Source: an uncultured Lachnospiraceae bacterium (lineage in GTDB: Bacteria > Bacillota > Clostridia > Lachnospirales > Lachnospiraceae). Taken from it: 17,587 bases of DNA. This document shows positions 6,824 to 15,633 of this stretch, piece after piece. The notes below the pieces were generated by a model. The model did not search any database, was not told the DNA's origin, and saw only the letters and a program-made list of their open reading frames with translations. Within the stretch, counting starts at the first letter, position 1. Each line of letters opens with the position of its first letter. The position numbers were made by a program, and so were the translations under genes. Where the stretch lies: assembly GCA_900553305.1 (NCBI GenBank), contig USDI01000026.1:1-17587 (forward strand), written 5' to 3'.

Positions 6824-8596
6824 TTACGGTAATTGATAACGGGTACGAAGACGCTTATATTCCTCATTAAACTCTTTGTTATCCGAAGCAGAGATATTCT
6901 CCTGATACATATGGGTATCAAAATTATCCTCATTCAACTGCAGCAAACATAATGCAATGTTTGAACAGTGATCGGAAACCCTTTCATAATTGGTAGAAAT
7001 ATCCGAAAGGATAAATCCCATTTCAATTGTACACTTACCCTTGCGAAGACGCTTGATATGACGCTTCTTGACTTCCGCATTGAGGTGGTCAATCACTTCC
7101 TCTAACGGTTCCACCTGAAGGGCAAGCTTCAAATCCTCCTCCTGGAACACCAGAATGGAGGTATTCACAATATCTTTAATGGCACCGGTAAAAATAGCAA
7201 GTTCTTCTTCTGCCTTTTTTGAGAAAGAAAGATTCTTGTCGTTCATCTCTCTTGCAGATTCCATAATGTTAATCGCATGATCGGAAATCCGTTCAAAATC
7301 TCCGATACAGTGAAGAAGTACCGAAAGCTCCTGACTGTCCTTCTCACTTAAGTGACGGCTGCTTAATTTTACCAGATAGGAGCCCAGCTCGTCCTCATAA
7401 TGATCTACAAGCTCCTCCAAATCAATTACCTTAGCGGCATTCTTTTTATCAAACTTAGCAATCTGGTCGATGGCAAGGAATAACGCTTCTTTGGAATAAT
7501 TCGCCATATCAATGGCAGCATTCTTACACTGTTCCAACGCATAGCCGGGTGTATCCAGGAAACGGGTATCCAGAATCTGAATCTCGGATCTTGCGGGAAT
7601 CTTGTCCTCTTCTTCGCTTTCCAGCTTCGGAATGGTCAGATAAGCCATTTTCTCAAAAATGGAAGAGATAGGCGTAAAAATGATCGCTGCCGCAATGTTA
7701 AAGCTGGAATGAATCACTGCAATTCCCACTGCGGTTGCCGGCTCATTGGCAAATGCAAAATGGAAAACAGCATTAAAGCAGTAGAACAACAACATAAAGG
7801 TGACGGTTTTAATAATATTGAAATAGAAATGCACCAATGCTGCACGCTTGGCATTACGGCTTGCACCGATACTGGAAATCAGTGCCGTTGTGGTGGAACC
7901 GACATTCGCACCCATAATCAGCGGAATGGCTGACAGATTGGTGACCGCTCCGGTAGCGGACAGCGCCTGTAAAATACCTACTGACGCAGAAGAAGACTGA
8001 ATCAGTATGGTAAATCCGCATCCAACCAGCATACCAAGTACCGGGTTCGCAAACATCAGCAGCAATTTCTGAAATTCCTCAGATTCCGCTAAAGGCTCAA
8101 CAGCCCCCGACATCATCTCCATGCCAAACATCAGAATGGCAAAGCCCAGCATAATGGTCGCCCCATCACGCTGCTTTTCTTTCTTGCCGGTCATCAGAAT
8201 GGCCACACCCACAATTGCAAGAATCGGCGAGAAGGAGGATGGCTTCAGTAACTGTAAAAACAGGCTTTGTCCTGTAATTTCCGTCATACTTAAGATCCAG
8301 GCCGTGACCGTTGTACCGACATTCGCTCCCATAATAACACCGACCGCACGGGATAAACTCATAATGCCCGAATTTACAAATCCGACCACCATAACCGTTG
8401 TTGCCGAAGATGACTGGATGACTGCTGTAACTCCGGCACCTAATAAAACAGCCATAATCTTATTGGACGTCAGCTTCTCCAGAATCATTTCCAGCTTACC
8501 GCCGGAAGCCTTTTTCAGACCGTCGCCCATCATCTGCATACCATACAGGAACAGCGCCAGACCACCGATCAGACTCAAAACCATAAAAATACTCAT
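6824..8596 (-). CDS. Na/Pi cotransporter family protein with C-terminal PhoU-like domain
   Basis: A 590-aa inner-membrane protein. The first 320 residues are hydrophobic and carry the duplicated family signature: QSSSATTV (61-68) with GANVGTT (90-96), and QSSSAS (200-205) with GANVGSTTTA (229-238). These QSSS repeats line the substrate path in Na-dependent phosphate transporters of the NptA/YjbB type. Residues about 345-560 are helical and PhoU-like (for example HCIGDFERISDHAINIMES and the second-half ISTNYERVSDHCSNIALCLL), with the paired acidic motifs that bind metal or mediate partner contact. It probably moves phosphate with sodium and modulates the PhoR-like kinase two genes downstream. 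GGAG lies 5 nt before ATG. It opens the transporter-regulator-kinase operon after a 119-bp gap from mfd. Bacterial homologues can act in phosphate export as well as import. Confidence 0.93.
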   Translation of the reverse strand: MSIFMVLSLIGGLALFLYGMQMMGDGLKKASGGKLEMILEKLTSNKIMAVLLGAGVTAVIQSSSATTVMVVGFVNSGIMSLSRAVGVIMGANVGTTVTAWILSMTEITGQSLFLQLLKPSSFSPILAIVGVAILMTGKKEKQRDGATIMLGFAILMFGMEMMSGAVEPLAESEEFQKLLLMFANPVLGMLVGCGFTILIQSSSASVGILQALSATGAVTNLSAIPLIMGANVGSTTTALISSIGASRNAKRAALVHFYFNIIKTVTFMLLFYCFNAVFHFAFANEPATAVGIAVIHSSFNIAAAIIFTPISSIFEKMAYLTIPKLESEEEDKIPARSEIQILDTRFLDTPGYALEQCKNAAIDMANYSKEALFLAIDQIAKFDKKNAAKVIDLEELVDHYEDELGSYLVKLSSRHLSEKDSQELSVLLHCIGDFERISDHAINIMESAREMNDKNLSFSKKAEEELAIFTGAIKDIVNTSILVFQEEDLKLALQVEPLEEVIDHLNAEVKKRHIKRLRKGKCTIEMGFILSDISTNYERVSDHCSNIALCLLQLNEDNFDTHMYQENISASDNKEFNEEYKRLRTRYQLP

Positions 8597-8715
8597 ACTG
8601 TCTCCTACCTTTTGAAGGTCCTCTTAACTTTTGTCATAAACCGCATCTATTTTTTAGTCTACACTATTTTGCAGGAATTTGGTATAGGAATTACATAACT
8701 TTTTACAGTTGCCCC

Positions 8716-11700
8716 CTAAATCAGACACTCCTGCATGGCTCGCAGCAATTCTTCCGTATAGGCAAGAAGCTGCCTCTCATCCTTTTCCACCATACCGCAC
8801 TTCTGATAATGGAACACAAAACAGCGCATCTTGGGATTAAACTTAAGATGCTCCTCCCCGGCAAGCAGCATCGGAATATTCTGTACCTGAATCTGCGCAT
8901 CGTCCTTTAAGGTAAACACAATCTGGTTGTTTTTGCCTTTGACATCGATCATATCCAGCTTATGTGCCGCCACACGGATCAGGGCAATTCGTAAAAGATT
9001 GTCTGCCTCCGTCGGAATCACCCCGAAACGATCCAGCAGTTCTTCCTTCATATCATCGCACTCCGCCTGATTCTCGATACCGGCAATCCTCTTGTAAATA
9101 TCCAGCTTCTGCACCTCATTCACAATATAGGACGGCGGAATAAAGGCATCCACATCGAGGTCTACCGTAGTAAGGAAGTCTTCCTTCGTGGGGATTCCCT
9201 TCAGGGTTTTCACCGCTTCGTTCAACATTTTACAATAAAGATCGTAGCCGACGGCCTGCATATGTCCATGCTGGCTTGCGCCCAGAAGATTGCCGGCACC
9301 ACGGATTTCCAGATCCCTCATGGCGATTTTAAATCCGCTTCCAAGATCCGTAAATTCCTTAATGGCAGCCAGACGCTTCTCTGCCACTTCCTTCAGCATC
9401 TTATCCTTCTTATACATGAGGAACGCATAAGAAGTGCGGTTGCTTCTTCCCACTCGTCCCCGGAGCTGATAAAGCTGGGACAGTCCCATGTTATCCGAAT
9501 CGTGGATAATAATGGTATTCACATTGGAAATATCCAGTCCGGTTTCAATAATCGTCGTAGAAACCAGTACATCAATGTCCTGATTAATAAAGTCAAACAT
9601 GATCTGTTCAAGCTGCTTTTCCTGCATCTGACCATGGGCAAACGCCACGTTGGCCTCAGGAACAAGCTGCTGCACCTGGGCAGCCACATCCGCAATATTA
9701 TTGACACGGTTATAGACATAATAAACCTGTCCGCCCCGTGACAGTTCCCGCACAATGGCCTCTCTTACCATTTCATCGTTATATTCCATGACATAGGTCT
9801 GGATCGGCAGACGGTCATTCGGTGCCTCCTCCAGAACACTCATATCCCGGATGCCTATCAGGCTCATATGAAGGGTTCGGGGAATCGGTGTTGCAGTCAG
9901 GGTCAGGACATCCACATTTTCCTTCATCTTCTTGATTTTTTCTTTGTGGGCAACGCCAAACCGCTGTTCCTCATCGATAACCAGCAGTCCCAGATCCTTA
10001 TATTCCACGTCCTTGGACAGAACCCTGTGCGTACCGATCACGATATCCACCATGCCCTTTTTCAGGTCGGTAATGGTCTTCTTCTGTTCTGCTGCCGTTC
10101 GGAAACGGGACAGCATATCGATTCTCACAGGGAAATCCTTCATCCGCTGTACAAAAGTATTGTAATGCTGCTGTGCAAGGATCGTTGTCGGGACAAGATA
10201 AACCACCTGTTTTCCTTCCTGCACTGCCTTAAATGCCGCACGGATGGCAATTTCCGTCTTGCCGTAGCCGACATCTCCGCAGATCAGACGGTCCATGATC
10301 TTCGTGCTTTCCATGTCCTTCTTGGTTGCGTCAATGGCAAGTAACTGATCCTCCGTCTCCTCAAACGGAAACATCTCTTCAAATTCCTTCTGCCAGACCG
10401 TATCCTTTCCGTAAGGGTAACCGTTTTTCTGCTGGCGAGCCGCATAAAGTTCCACCAGATCCTTTGCCACCTCTCCGGTTGCTTCCCGGACCTTTGACTT
10501 AGTTCTGCTCCACTCCTGTGTGCCGAGCTTATTGAGCTTCGGCTTTTTCGCATCTGCGGATGCATATTTCTGAATGGCGTCAAGCCCCGTTGCCAGTACA
10601 TAAAGGTTTCCGCCGTCCCGGTACTCAATCTTGATGTAGTCCTTTGTGACCTTATCGACTTCTACCTTTTCAATTCCTTTATAGATTCCCAGTCCATGAT
10701 TTTCATGAACCACATAATCTCCGATGCTTAACTCGTTGAAATCGTTGATTTTCCGGCCTTCGTAGGTCTTCTTTTTCTTCCGCTTCTTCTTTTCACTTCC
10801 GAAAATATCACTCTCGGAAATGACTGCAAATTTAAGCAGCGGATATTCAAAGCCCCGGAGCACGCGGCCATAATAGGTCATAATTTCCCCGGGCTGCAGC
10901 TCCCGTTCCGGATCCTCGGAATAAAATGCCGTAAGTTCGGCATCCTGCAGGTCCCTTGCAAGACGCTCTGCCCTTGTCCTCGAACCGGATAACAGCAGAA
11001 TCCGGTATTTGTTTTTCTTGTATCGCTTCAGATCCTGCACGAGGGATTCAAAGCTATTATTATAGGAAGAAATACTTTTGACGGTCATGTCACTTCGAAG
11101 GGACGGCTTCAGCAGTTTCCCGGTAAAGCTGTTCTTCATATCCAGCGCAGACAGATAGGCAACATGTCCCCTTGAAAGCCGCGCTGCGGTCTCTTCTAAC
11201 GAAAACAACAGATTCATCTGTCCGGGCAGAATATATCCCTTCTCGGCACGATGGACCATGCTCTCACGAAACTCTGTTTCCACAGCCTTTGCATGCTCTT
11301 CAACATGTGCCGGCTCATCCAGGAAAAAAACAGTCTCTTTCATATTGAACAATTCCAGAAAAGAAACCGTCTCTTCGTAGAAATAATTCATATATCCGTC
11401 AAGGCTCGCTGCATTTCCGAATTCCATCACCTGCTCTTCCAGCTCTTTGACATGCGCGGCAACCCGATGGGCTTCCTCCGTATGGAATTCTTTCCGGAGC
11501 TTCTGCTCAAATGCCGCAGCCTCCTTTTTGATCTTTTCCATACCTGTCTTTAACTGGCTTTTCGAAAGCAGCATTTCGGTTGCCGGATATACCGTGATTT
11601 CAGACAGCTTTTCAATGGAGCGCTGGCTCATGACATCGAAGCTCCGGATGGATTCGATCTCATCTCCCCACAATTCAATTCGATAGGGATTTTCTTCCGT

Positions 11701-12252
11701 CAGGTCAAAAATATCCACAATACCGCCACGCACACTGAACTGCCCGGGCGTTTCCACCTGATAGGTTTTCTCATATCCCATTTCCACGAGCCGGAGCGAA
11801 ATGGCCTTTTCATCAATAATACTCTTTCCATCGATATGGAGCAGATACTGTTTCCAGATATCAAGGGATAGCTGCGGAGCCATCAGGCTGCTGAAGGTGG
11901 TAATTACCGTGGTCGGCTTTCCCTCCAGAATCCGGCGCAGCGTCTTAATACGCTCTTTCGTAAGCTGATTTCCATGGATATCTGCCTGATAAAAAATAAG
12001 ATCCCTCGATGGATAAACGACGGCCTCCCGGTCATAAAACCGCTCATCCTCTAAAAGCTCCTTAATCCGCTGGTCGCTATAAGTGACGAAGATCCGGTTC
12101 TGAAACCGCCCTTCCCAGAGTCCGTAAGCTATATGAAGCTTCTGGGATTCGATACAGCCTGTAAGTGCCACACAGCCGTTTTCTTTATCTAATTGTTTCT
12201 GAATCTCTTCAAATTCGCCGATTTCCCATAGCGGTGCGAGCAATGTGTTCAT
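8716..12252 (-). CDS. mfd: Transcription-repair coupling factor Mfd
   Basis: A full-length 1178-aa Mfd. It releases RNA polymerase stalled at DNA lesions and recruits UvrA for nucleotide excision repair. The N-terminal third is the UvrB-like module. The RNA-polymerase interaction (CarD-like) domain follows around 510-580 (LSIGDYVVHENHGLGIYKGI). Then come the RecG-type translocase motors, with Walker A GDVGYGKT near 659, DEEQRFG Walker B with D760, TATPIPRTL shortly after, and the TRG-type region with QLRGRVGRS. The C-terminal D7 domain (about 1020-1150) normally masks UvrA binding. A very basic KKKRKKKK stretch occurs in the linker before the RNAP-interaction domain. Its ATG directly abuts the pth stop codon (TAAATG), with AAGGAG inside the end of pth, indicating translational coupling. 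Confidence 0.98.
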   Translation of the reverse strand: MNTLLAPLWEIGEFEEIQKQLDKENGCVALTGCIESQKLHIAYGLWEGRFQNRIFVTYSDQRIKELLEDERFYDREAVVYPSRDLIFYQADIHGNQLTKERIKTLRRILEGKPTTVITTFSSLMAPQLSLDIWKQYLLHIDGKSIIDEKAISLRLVEMGYEKTYQVETPGQFSVRGGIVDIFDLTEENPYRIELWGDEIESIRSFDVMSQRSIEKLSEITVYPATEMLLSKSQLKTGMEKIKKEAAAFEQKLRKEFHTEEAHRVAAHVKELEEQVMEFGNAASLDGYMNYFYEETVSFLELFNMKETVFFLDEPAHVEEHAKAVETEFRESMVHRAEKGYILPGQMNLLFSLEETAARLSRGHVAYLSALDMKNSFTGKLLKPSLRSDMTVKSISSYNNSFESLVQDLKRYKKNKYRILLLSGSRTRAERLARDLQDAELTAFYSEDPERELQPGEIMTYYGRVLRGFEYPLLKFAVISESDIFGSEKKKRKKKKTYEGRKINDFNELSIGDYVVHENHGLGIYKGIEKVEVDKVTKDYIKIEYRDGGNLYVLATGLDAIQKYASADAKKPKLNKLGTQEWSRTKSKVREATGEVAKDLVELYAARQQKNGYPYGKDTVWQKEFEEMFPFEETEDQLLAIDATKKDMESTKIMDRLICGDVGYGKTEIAIRAAFKAVQEGKQVVYLVPTTILAQQHYNTFVQRMKDFPVRIDMLSRFRTAAEQKKTITDLKKGMVDIVIGTHRVLSKDVEYKDLGLLVIDEEQRFGVAHKEKIKKMKENVDVLTLTATPIPRTLHMSLIGIRDMSVLEEAPNDRLPIQTYVMEYNDEMVREAIVRELSRGGQVYYVYNRVNNIADVAAQVQQLVPEANVAFAHGQMQEKQLEQIMFDFINQDIDVLVSTTIIETGLDISNVNTIIIHDSDNMGLSQLYQLRGRVGRSNRTSYAFLMYKKDKMLKEVAEKRLAAIKEFTDLGSGFKIAMRDLEIRGAGNLLGASQHGHMQAVGYDLYCKMLNEAVKTLKGIPTKEDFLTTVDLDVDAFIPPSYIVNEVQKLDIYKRIAGIENQAECDDMKEELLDRFGVIPTEADNLLRIALIRVAAHKLDMIDVKGKNNQIVFTLKDDAQIQVQNIPMLLAGEEHLKFNPKMRCFVFHYQKCGMVEKDERQLLAYTEELLRAMQECLI

Positions 12253-12825
12253 TTATTTCTCCTTGCGATTGTATTCGTTCATTGCCTGATCAATATTTCC
12301 TGCAAGAATCAGATTTAACGCTTCCTTCGCCTTTGCAATTCCCTCCTGCATCAGAGGCTGTTCTTCTTTGGAAAAATGCCCCAGCACATAGTCGGCAAGA
12401 TCGTAGCCCTTCGGCTTTTCCCCGACGCCAATCCGGATCCTGGGAAAATTCTCGGTTCCGAGCTGTCCAATAATATTCTTTAAGCCATTATGCCCCCCGG
12501 CACTTCCCTTCTTACGAATACGGATGCCACCGGGAGATAAAGTGATATCATCCGATACCACAATCAGTTCGCTCTCCGGGTCTACCTTATAATAATCCGT
12601 GAGTGGCCGGATACTTTCGCCGCTTAAATTCATAAATGTTAAGGGTTTTACCAGAAGCACCTTCTGACCATTGATTATGCCCTTTCCGGTCAGTGCCTTC
12701 AGTTTCACATCCGTGACATTAATATCATATTCTTCTGCAAGTGCATCAATGAATGCAAATCCGATGTTATGTCTTGTATTGTCATATTCTTTCCTGGGAT
12801 TCCCCAGTCCTGCAATAATATACAT
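12253..12825 (-). CDS. pth: Peptidyl-tRNA hydrolase
   Basis: A 190-aa cytoplasmic enzyme that cleaves peptidyl-tRNA dropped by ribosomes. The catalytic set is intact: N10 (GLGNP), H20 (DNTRHNIGF), N66 (FMNLSG), D92/D93 (VSDDI) and N113 (GGHNGLKNI), matching the E. coli layout. Length is normal. AAGGAG precedes the ATG. It is the first gene of a tightly coupled pth-mfd unit, a common arrangement in Firmicutes, with a predicted extended -10 promoter about 35 bp upstream. Confidence 0.98.
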   Translation of the reverse strand: MYIIAGLGNPRKEYDNTRHNIGFAFIDALAEEYDINVTDVKLKALTGKGIINGQKVLLVKPLTFMNLSGESIRPLTDYYKVDPESELIVVSDDITLSPGGIRIRKKGSAGGHNGLKNIIGQLGTENFPRIRIGVGEKPKGYDLADYVLGHFSKEEQPLMQEGIAKAKEALNLILAGNIDQAMNEYNRKEK

Positions 12826-12860
12826 GGTTTTCTCCTTTTCTTTCAGCGCGAATCGGTTTT

Positions 12861-12869
12861 ATCTTAGCA
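12861..12869 (-). promoter_or_regulatory. Extended -10 promoter element of pth-mfd
   Basis: Minus-strand TGCTAAGAT fits the extended -10 form TGnTAnnnT, about 36 nt before the pth start. No convincing -35 sits 17 nt upstream, as is common for extended -10 promoters. Confidence 0.45.
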
Positions 12870-12922
12870 CATTCATCTGAATTTAGGAAGAGGAGGACTT
12901 CAGTTAAAATTCCAGGCAGAGC

Positions 12923-12951
12923 ATTTCGCTTTGTGGAAATTCCAGCGAAAT
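12923..12951. repeat. Inverted repeat in AATTCC-rich spacer
   Basis: ATTTCGC (12923-12929) pairs with GCGAAAT (12945-12951). Around it, AATTCC occurs three times and GGAATTC once between 12908 and 12968. The sequence lies between the pth promoter and the terminator of the metal ATPase gene and may be a remnant repeat element. Function unknown. Confidence 0.4.
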
Positions 12952-12974
12952 TCCCCAAAGTGGAATTCTTTAAA

Positions 12975-13010
12975 TTAAAAAGGATGAACCAAACGGTCCA
13001 TCCTTTTTAA
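12975..13010 (-). terminator. Intrinsic terminator of the metal ATPase operon (possibly bidirectional)
   Basis: A stem pairs TTAAAAAGGATG plus ACC with GGT plus CATCCTTTTTAA around an AAAC loop, with one A/C mismatch. It lies 43 bp beyond the ATPase stop codon. Because both arms carry A/T runs, it could end transcripts from either side. Confidence 0.85.
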
Positions 13011-13052
13011 TTTTATAATTTCATCGCAACTGTTCATTATCTTCTTTTTATG

Positions 13053-15170
13053 TCACACTGCTTCGTGACAGACTGCCTGCCGCTTTTCTTCCTCATCATC
13101 CAGCAGATTTTTCATGCTCTCTAAGCTGATTAACAACGTGGAGGTGTTATGAAGCAGGGCAGACATCGTCGGAGGAATCAGTCCCATCACACCTAAAACA
13201 ATCAGTGTGGAATTAATACCGATAATTCTGCGGTAGTTCTTATGAATCCGCTTCATCATGGCTTCACTTAAGCGGCGCAGGGTAATGATCTCACGCAGAT
13301 CATCTGCTGCAATGGTAACATCTGCAATTTCTCTGGCAATTTCAGCCCCATCACTGATGGCAATCCCGACATCCGCCTGCGAAAGTGCAGGGGAATCGTT
13401 GATTCCATCGCCAATCATAATAACCTTACGTCCGTCGGCTTTTTCTTTCCCGACAAAGCCTGCCTTATCCTCTGGAAGCACTTCGGAATAATACTCGTCT
13501 ACGCCAACCTTACCGGCAATATTGGACGCGATCCGGTCACTGTCTCCGGTCATCATCACAAGCTTTTCAAGTCCAAGCTCACGCAGAGATTGAATAACCA
13601 TAGCCGCTTCCCGGCGCAAAGGATCCTCGATCGTAATAACTGCAGAGAGCTTTCCATCAATTGCCATATAGAGATGGGAGTACTCCTCCGGCAGATGATC
13701 GAACAGCTCCTGCTTTCCTTCCGGAATCTCAGCCTTTTCATCCTCGAAGATAAAGTGATAGCTGCCAATCACAACCTTTTTGCCTGCAATCGTGGAAGAA
13801 ATCCCATGTGCCACAAGATATTCCACTTTGGTATGCATCTCTTCGTGTACCAGACTTCTTCTGGCTGCCTCACGAACCACTGCCTTCGCCATGGAATGCG
13901 GAAAATGCTCTTCAAGACATGCCGCTATCGTAAGCAGTTCATCTTTGGACTGATCATTGAACGGCACAACATCCACAACTGTAGGCTGTGCCTTCGTCAG
14001 TGTACCCGTTTTATCAAAAACGATGGTTTTGGCTTCTGCCATAGCCTCGATGTATTTACCACCCTTGACTGTGATATCGTGGCTGCTTGCTTCCCGGATC
14101 GCTGACAATACCGTTAACGGCATGGCAAGCTTTAATGCGCAGGAATAATCCACCATCAGCACCGATATTGCTTTCGTCACATTACGGGTAAGCAGCCATA
14201 CCAGGCCGGTTCCTAAGAAAGTATACGGCACAAGCTGGTCTGCCAGATGCTCTGCTTTGGATTCCAGGGAAGACTTCAGCTTCTCGGATTCCTCGATCAT
14301 GGCCATGATCTTCTCATATTTGCTGGATCCGTTGGCCTGTTTTACGCAGACGGTAATTTCGCCTTCTTCAACAACCGTTCCGGCATAGACAGAGCTTCCC
14401 TCTTTCTTACGTACCGGAACCGATTCTCCGGTAAGGGATGCCTGATTGACCATTGCTTCTCCATCCGTCACCGTACCGTCAAACGGAATCACATTACCCA
14501 TATGAATGCGTACCAGATCCTTCGGCTGGATCGTCTTCGCAGATACCTGGATCTCCTGGCCGTCACGGACAAGCCATACCTTATTGATGTTTAAGGACAT
14601 GCTTCTTGCCAGGTCTCCAACCGACTTCTTATGCGTCCACTCCTCCAGGATCTCACCAATTCCCAGAAGGAACATTACAGAGCCGGCTGTATCAATATCT
14701 CCACGGAACATGGATACCCCGATCGCCGTTGCATCCAGCACCGGTACTTCAATCTTTCCTTTGCAAAGCGTGCAAAGACCGTTCCACAGATAGCGGACCG
14801 ATTTGATTACCGCAATTCCTTCCCTGACCGGCAGCGGCATCAGAAGTCTTGTTCCGTAATGAAGCACCACCTGATTTACCAGCTTATCCTTATATTCCCG
14901 GTTCATCTCTCTTCCGGAATTCTTAAGATAATCTTCCGGAACATTTACGTGTTCATAGGAAAAGTTCTTTATTACATCAAGGATAGTCTTCCTGCTTCCA
15001 TGATAGCAAATGGTTGCATCGCAGGTTCTCTCCTGAATCCTGGCTGTTTCTATATTGTCCTGTGTCTCCAGATAATACTGTAGGATATCTGCCTGTTGCA
15101 AAGTCATTCTTTTCCGGACGAGATGAATACGGATTCTGCCTTTGATCTCATGTTTTATTACAAATCTCAT
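13053..15170 (-). CDS. P1B-type metal-transporting ATPase with SCA membrane motif (P1B-6 / FezB-like)
   Basis: A 705-aa P-type ATPase with TGES (actuator), D386 in DKTGTLT (phosphorylation), the P1B-specific HP signature (EEHFPHSMA) and GDGINDSPALS with D588. The membrane metal-site motif is SCALKLAMP with C344 in place of CPC/CPx, 42 residues before D386. From memory SCA marks the P1B-6 group, which includes the ferrosome ATPase FezB. The N terminus (1-70) has a small domain resembling HMA folds without CxxC, opening with an arginine-rich IKGRIRIHLVRKRM. This argues against copper or zinc trapping and is compatible with iron (inference). An in-frame ATG 18 codons upstream lacks a ribosome site; GGAG 8 nt before the ATG at 15170 decides the start. 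It lies 25 bp after a small acidic membrane-anchored protein gene and is probably co-transcribed with it. Confidence 0.9.
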   Translation of the reverse strand: MRFVIKHEIKGRIRIHLVRKRMTLQQADILQYYLETQDNIETARIQERTCDATICYHGSRKTILDVIKNFSYEHVNVPEDYLKNSGREMNREYKDKLVNQVVLHYGTRLLMPLPVREGIAVIKSVRYLWNGLCTLCKGKIEVPVLDATAIGVSMFRGDIDTAGSVMFLLGIGEILEEWTHKKSVGDLARSMSLNINKVWLVRDGQEIQVSAKTIQPKDLVRIHMGNVIPFDGTVTDGEAMVNQASLTGESVPVRKKEGSSVYAGTVVEEGEITVCVKQANGSSKYEKIMAMIEESEKLKSSLESKAEHLADQLVPYTFLGTGLVWLLTRNVTKAISVLMVDYSCALKLAMPLTVLSAIREASSHDITVKGGKYIEAMAEAKTIVFDKTGTLTKAQPTVVDVVPFNDQSKDELLTIAACLEEHFPHSMAKAVVREAARRSLVHEEMHTKVEYLVAHGISSTIAGKKVVIGSYHFIFEDEKAEIPEGKQELFDHLPEEYSHLYMAIDGKLSAVITIEDPLRREAAMVIQSLRELGLEKLVMMTGDSDRIASNIAGKVGVDEYYSEVLPEDKAGFVGKEKADGRKVIMIGDGINDSPALSQADVGIAISDGAEIAREIADVTIAADDLREIITLRRLSEAMMKRIHKNYRRIIGINSTLIVLGVMGLIPPTMSALLHNTSTLLISLESMKNLLDDEEEKRQAVCHEAV

Positions 15171-15178
15171 CGTAATCA

Positions 15179-15182
15179 CTCC
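15179..15182 (-). promoter_or_regulatory. Ribosome binding site deciding the metal ATPase start
   Basis: Minus-strand GGAG, then 8 nt, then ATG at 15170. The longer in-frame start at 15224 would lie inside the preceding small gene. Confidence 0.55.
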
Positions 15183-15195
15183 ATTCCAAAACAGA

Positions 15196-15519
15196 TTATT
15201 CCTGCTCTGCGCTTTCCTCTGCATCCTCTGTTATATCTGTTTCTTCAACGGTTACGTCTGCCCCCAGCTCAGCATCCTGTGCTGCACGTTCTTCATTGAT
15301 TTCCTTGGCTTCTGCATAAATATCTTCTGCATTCTCCTGTACGGAGGTTACCGTCTTCATAACACATTCCTTAGCACGCAGCACAGCTGCAGTGCATTGT
15401 GTATAAAGCTTCTTTGCATCCTTGCTTGTCAGAATTTTGATTCCGGCTGTTCCAAATAACACTCCGGCTGCAAATAAACCTGTTTTTTCTTTATTGATTT
15501 TCTTTAAGCACTCTAACAT
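15196..15519 (-). CDS. Small membrane-anchored acidic protein, DUF6110-like (FezA-position)
   Basis: A 107-aa protein. Residues about 13-30 (TGLFAAGVLFGTAGIKIL) form one short hydrophobic helix with a GxxxG motif (G19-V-L-F-G23). Next is a helical segment with conserved-looking SKDAKKLYTQCTAAVLRAK (32-50), a probable coiled coil to about 80, and a very acidic tail (81-107). From memory it matches small clostridial proteins annotated DUF6110, often beside a P-type ATPase. AAGGAGGA lies 7 nt before ATG 15519, an excellent ribosome site; an upstream in-frame ATG at 15597 overlaps the -35 element and is rejected. It is the first gene of a two-gene unit with the SCA-type metal ATPase. It may be a membrane partner or organiser of that transporter, as FezA is for FezB (inference), and the acidic tail could bind metal. 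Biochemical function is unknown. Confidence 0.82.
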   Translation of the reverse strand: MLECLKKINKEKTGLFAAGVLFGTAGIKILTSKDAKKLYTQCTAAVLRAKECVMKTVTSVQENAEDIYAEAKEINEERAAQDAELGADVTVEETDITEDAEESAEQE

Positions 15520-15526
15520 TGTTTCG

Positions 15527-15534
15527 TCCTCCTT
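15527..15534 (-). promoter_or_regulatory. Strong Shine-Dalgarno of the DUF6110-like gene
   Basis: Minus-strand AAGGAGGA, 7 nt before the ATG at 15519, fixes the start. Confidence 0.75.
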
Positions 15535-15568
15535 GTATCTTTTCAGCTTTATCTTATTCGTACACCAA

Positions 15569-15597
15569 AATATAACACTTACCTGTTTAAGATACAA
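15569..15597 (-). promoter_or_regulatory. Predicted sigma-A-like promoter of the DUF6110/metal ATPase unit
   Basis: Minus strand: -35 TTGTAT (15592-15597), 17-nt spacer, -10 TATATT (15569-15574). This predicts a leader of about 40 nt before the small gene. Confidence 0.6.
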
Positions 15598-15612
15598 GCA
15601 GCAACGTTTTCT

Positions 15613-15633
15613 TGATATTTTTTCTCAATATCA
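15613..15633. promoter_or_regulatory. Fur-box-like inverted repeat upstream of the metal ATPase unit
   Basis: TGATATT (15613-15619) and AATATCA (15627-15633) are a perfect inverted repeat. Read as a 7-1-7 Fur box, 15613-15627 (minus strand TGAGAAAAAATATCA) matches TGATAATnATTATCA at 11 of 14 fixed positions. It sits about 16 bp upstream of the predicted -35. This would suit iron control, but the identity of the regulator is inference. Confidence 0.4.

Noticed and set aside
8597..8715. PHO box or mfd terminator upstream of the Na/Pi gene
   Set aside because: The gap has AT-rich words and a TAGACT -10-like site but no convincing direct repeats, -35, or hairpin with T tract.
9262..10344. Long plus-strand open frames of about 158-159 aa
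   Set aside because: Both are antisense shadows of the mfd helicase region.
15171..15224. Longer start for the metal ATPase
   Set aside because: It would overlap the preceding gene and has no ribosome site; GGAG supports the start at 15170.
15520..15597. Upstream in-frame ATG extending the DUF6110-like protein by 26 residues
   Set aside because: It would place the start over the predicted -35 element, lacks a ribosome site, and adds residues unlike the family; the ATG at 15519 has AAGGAGGA.
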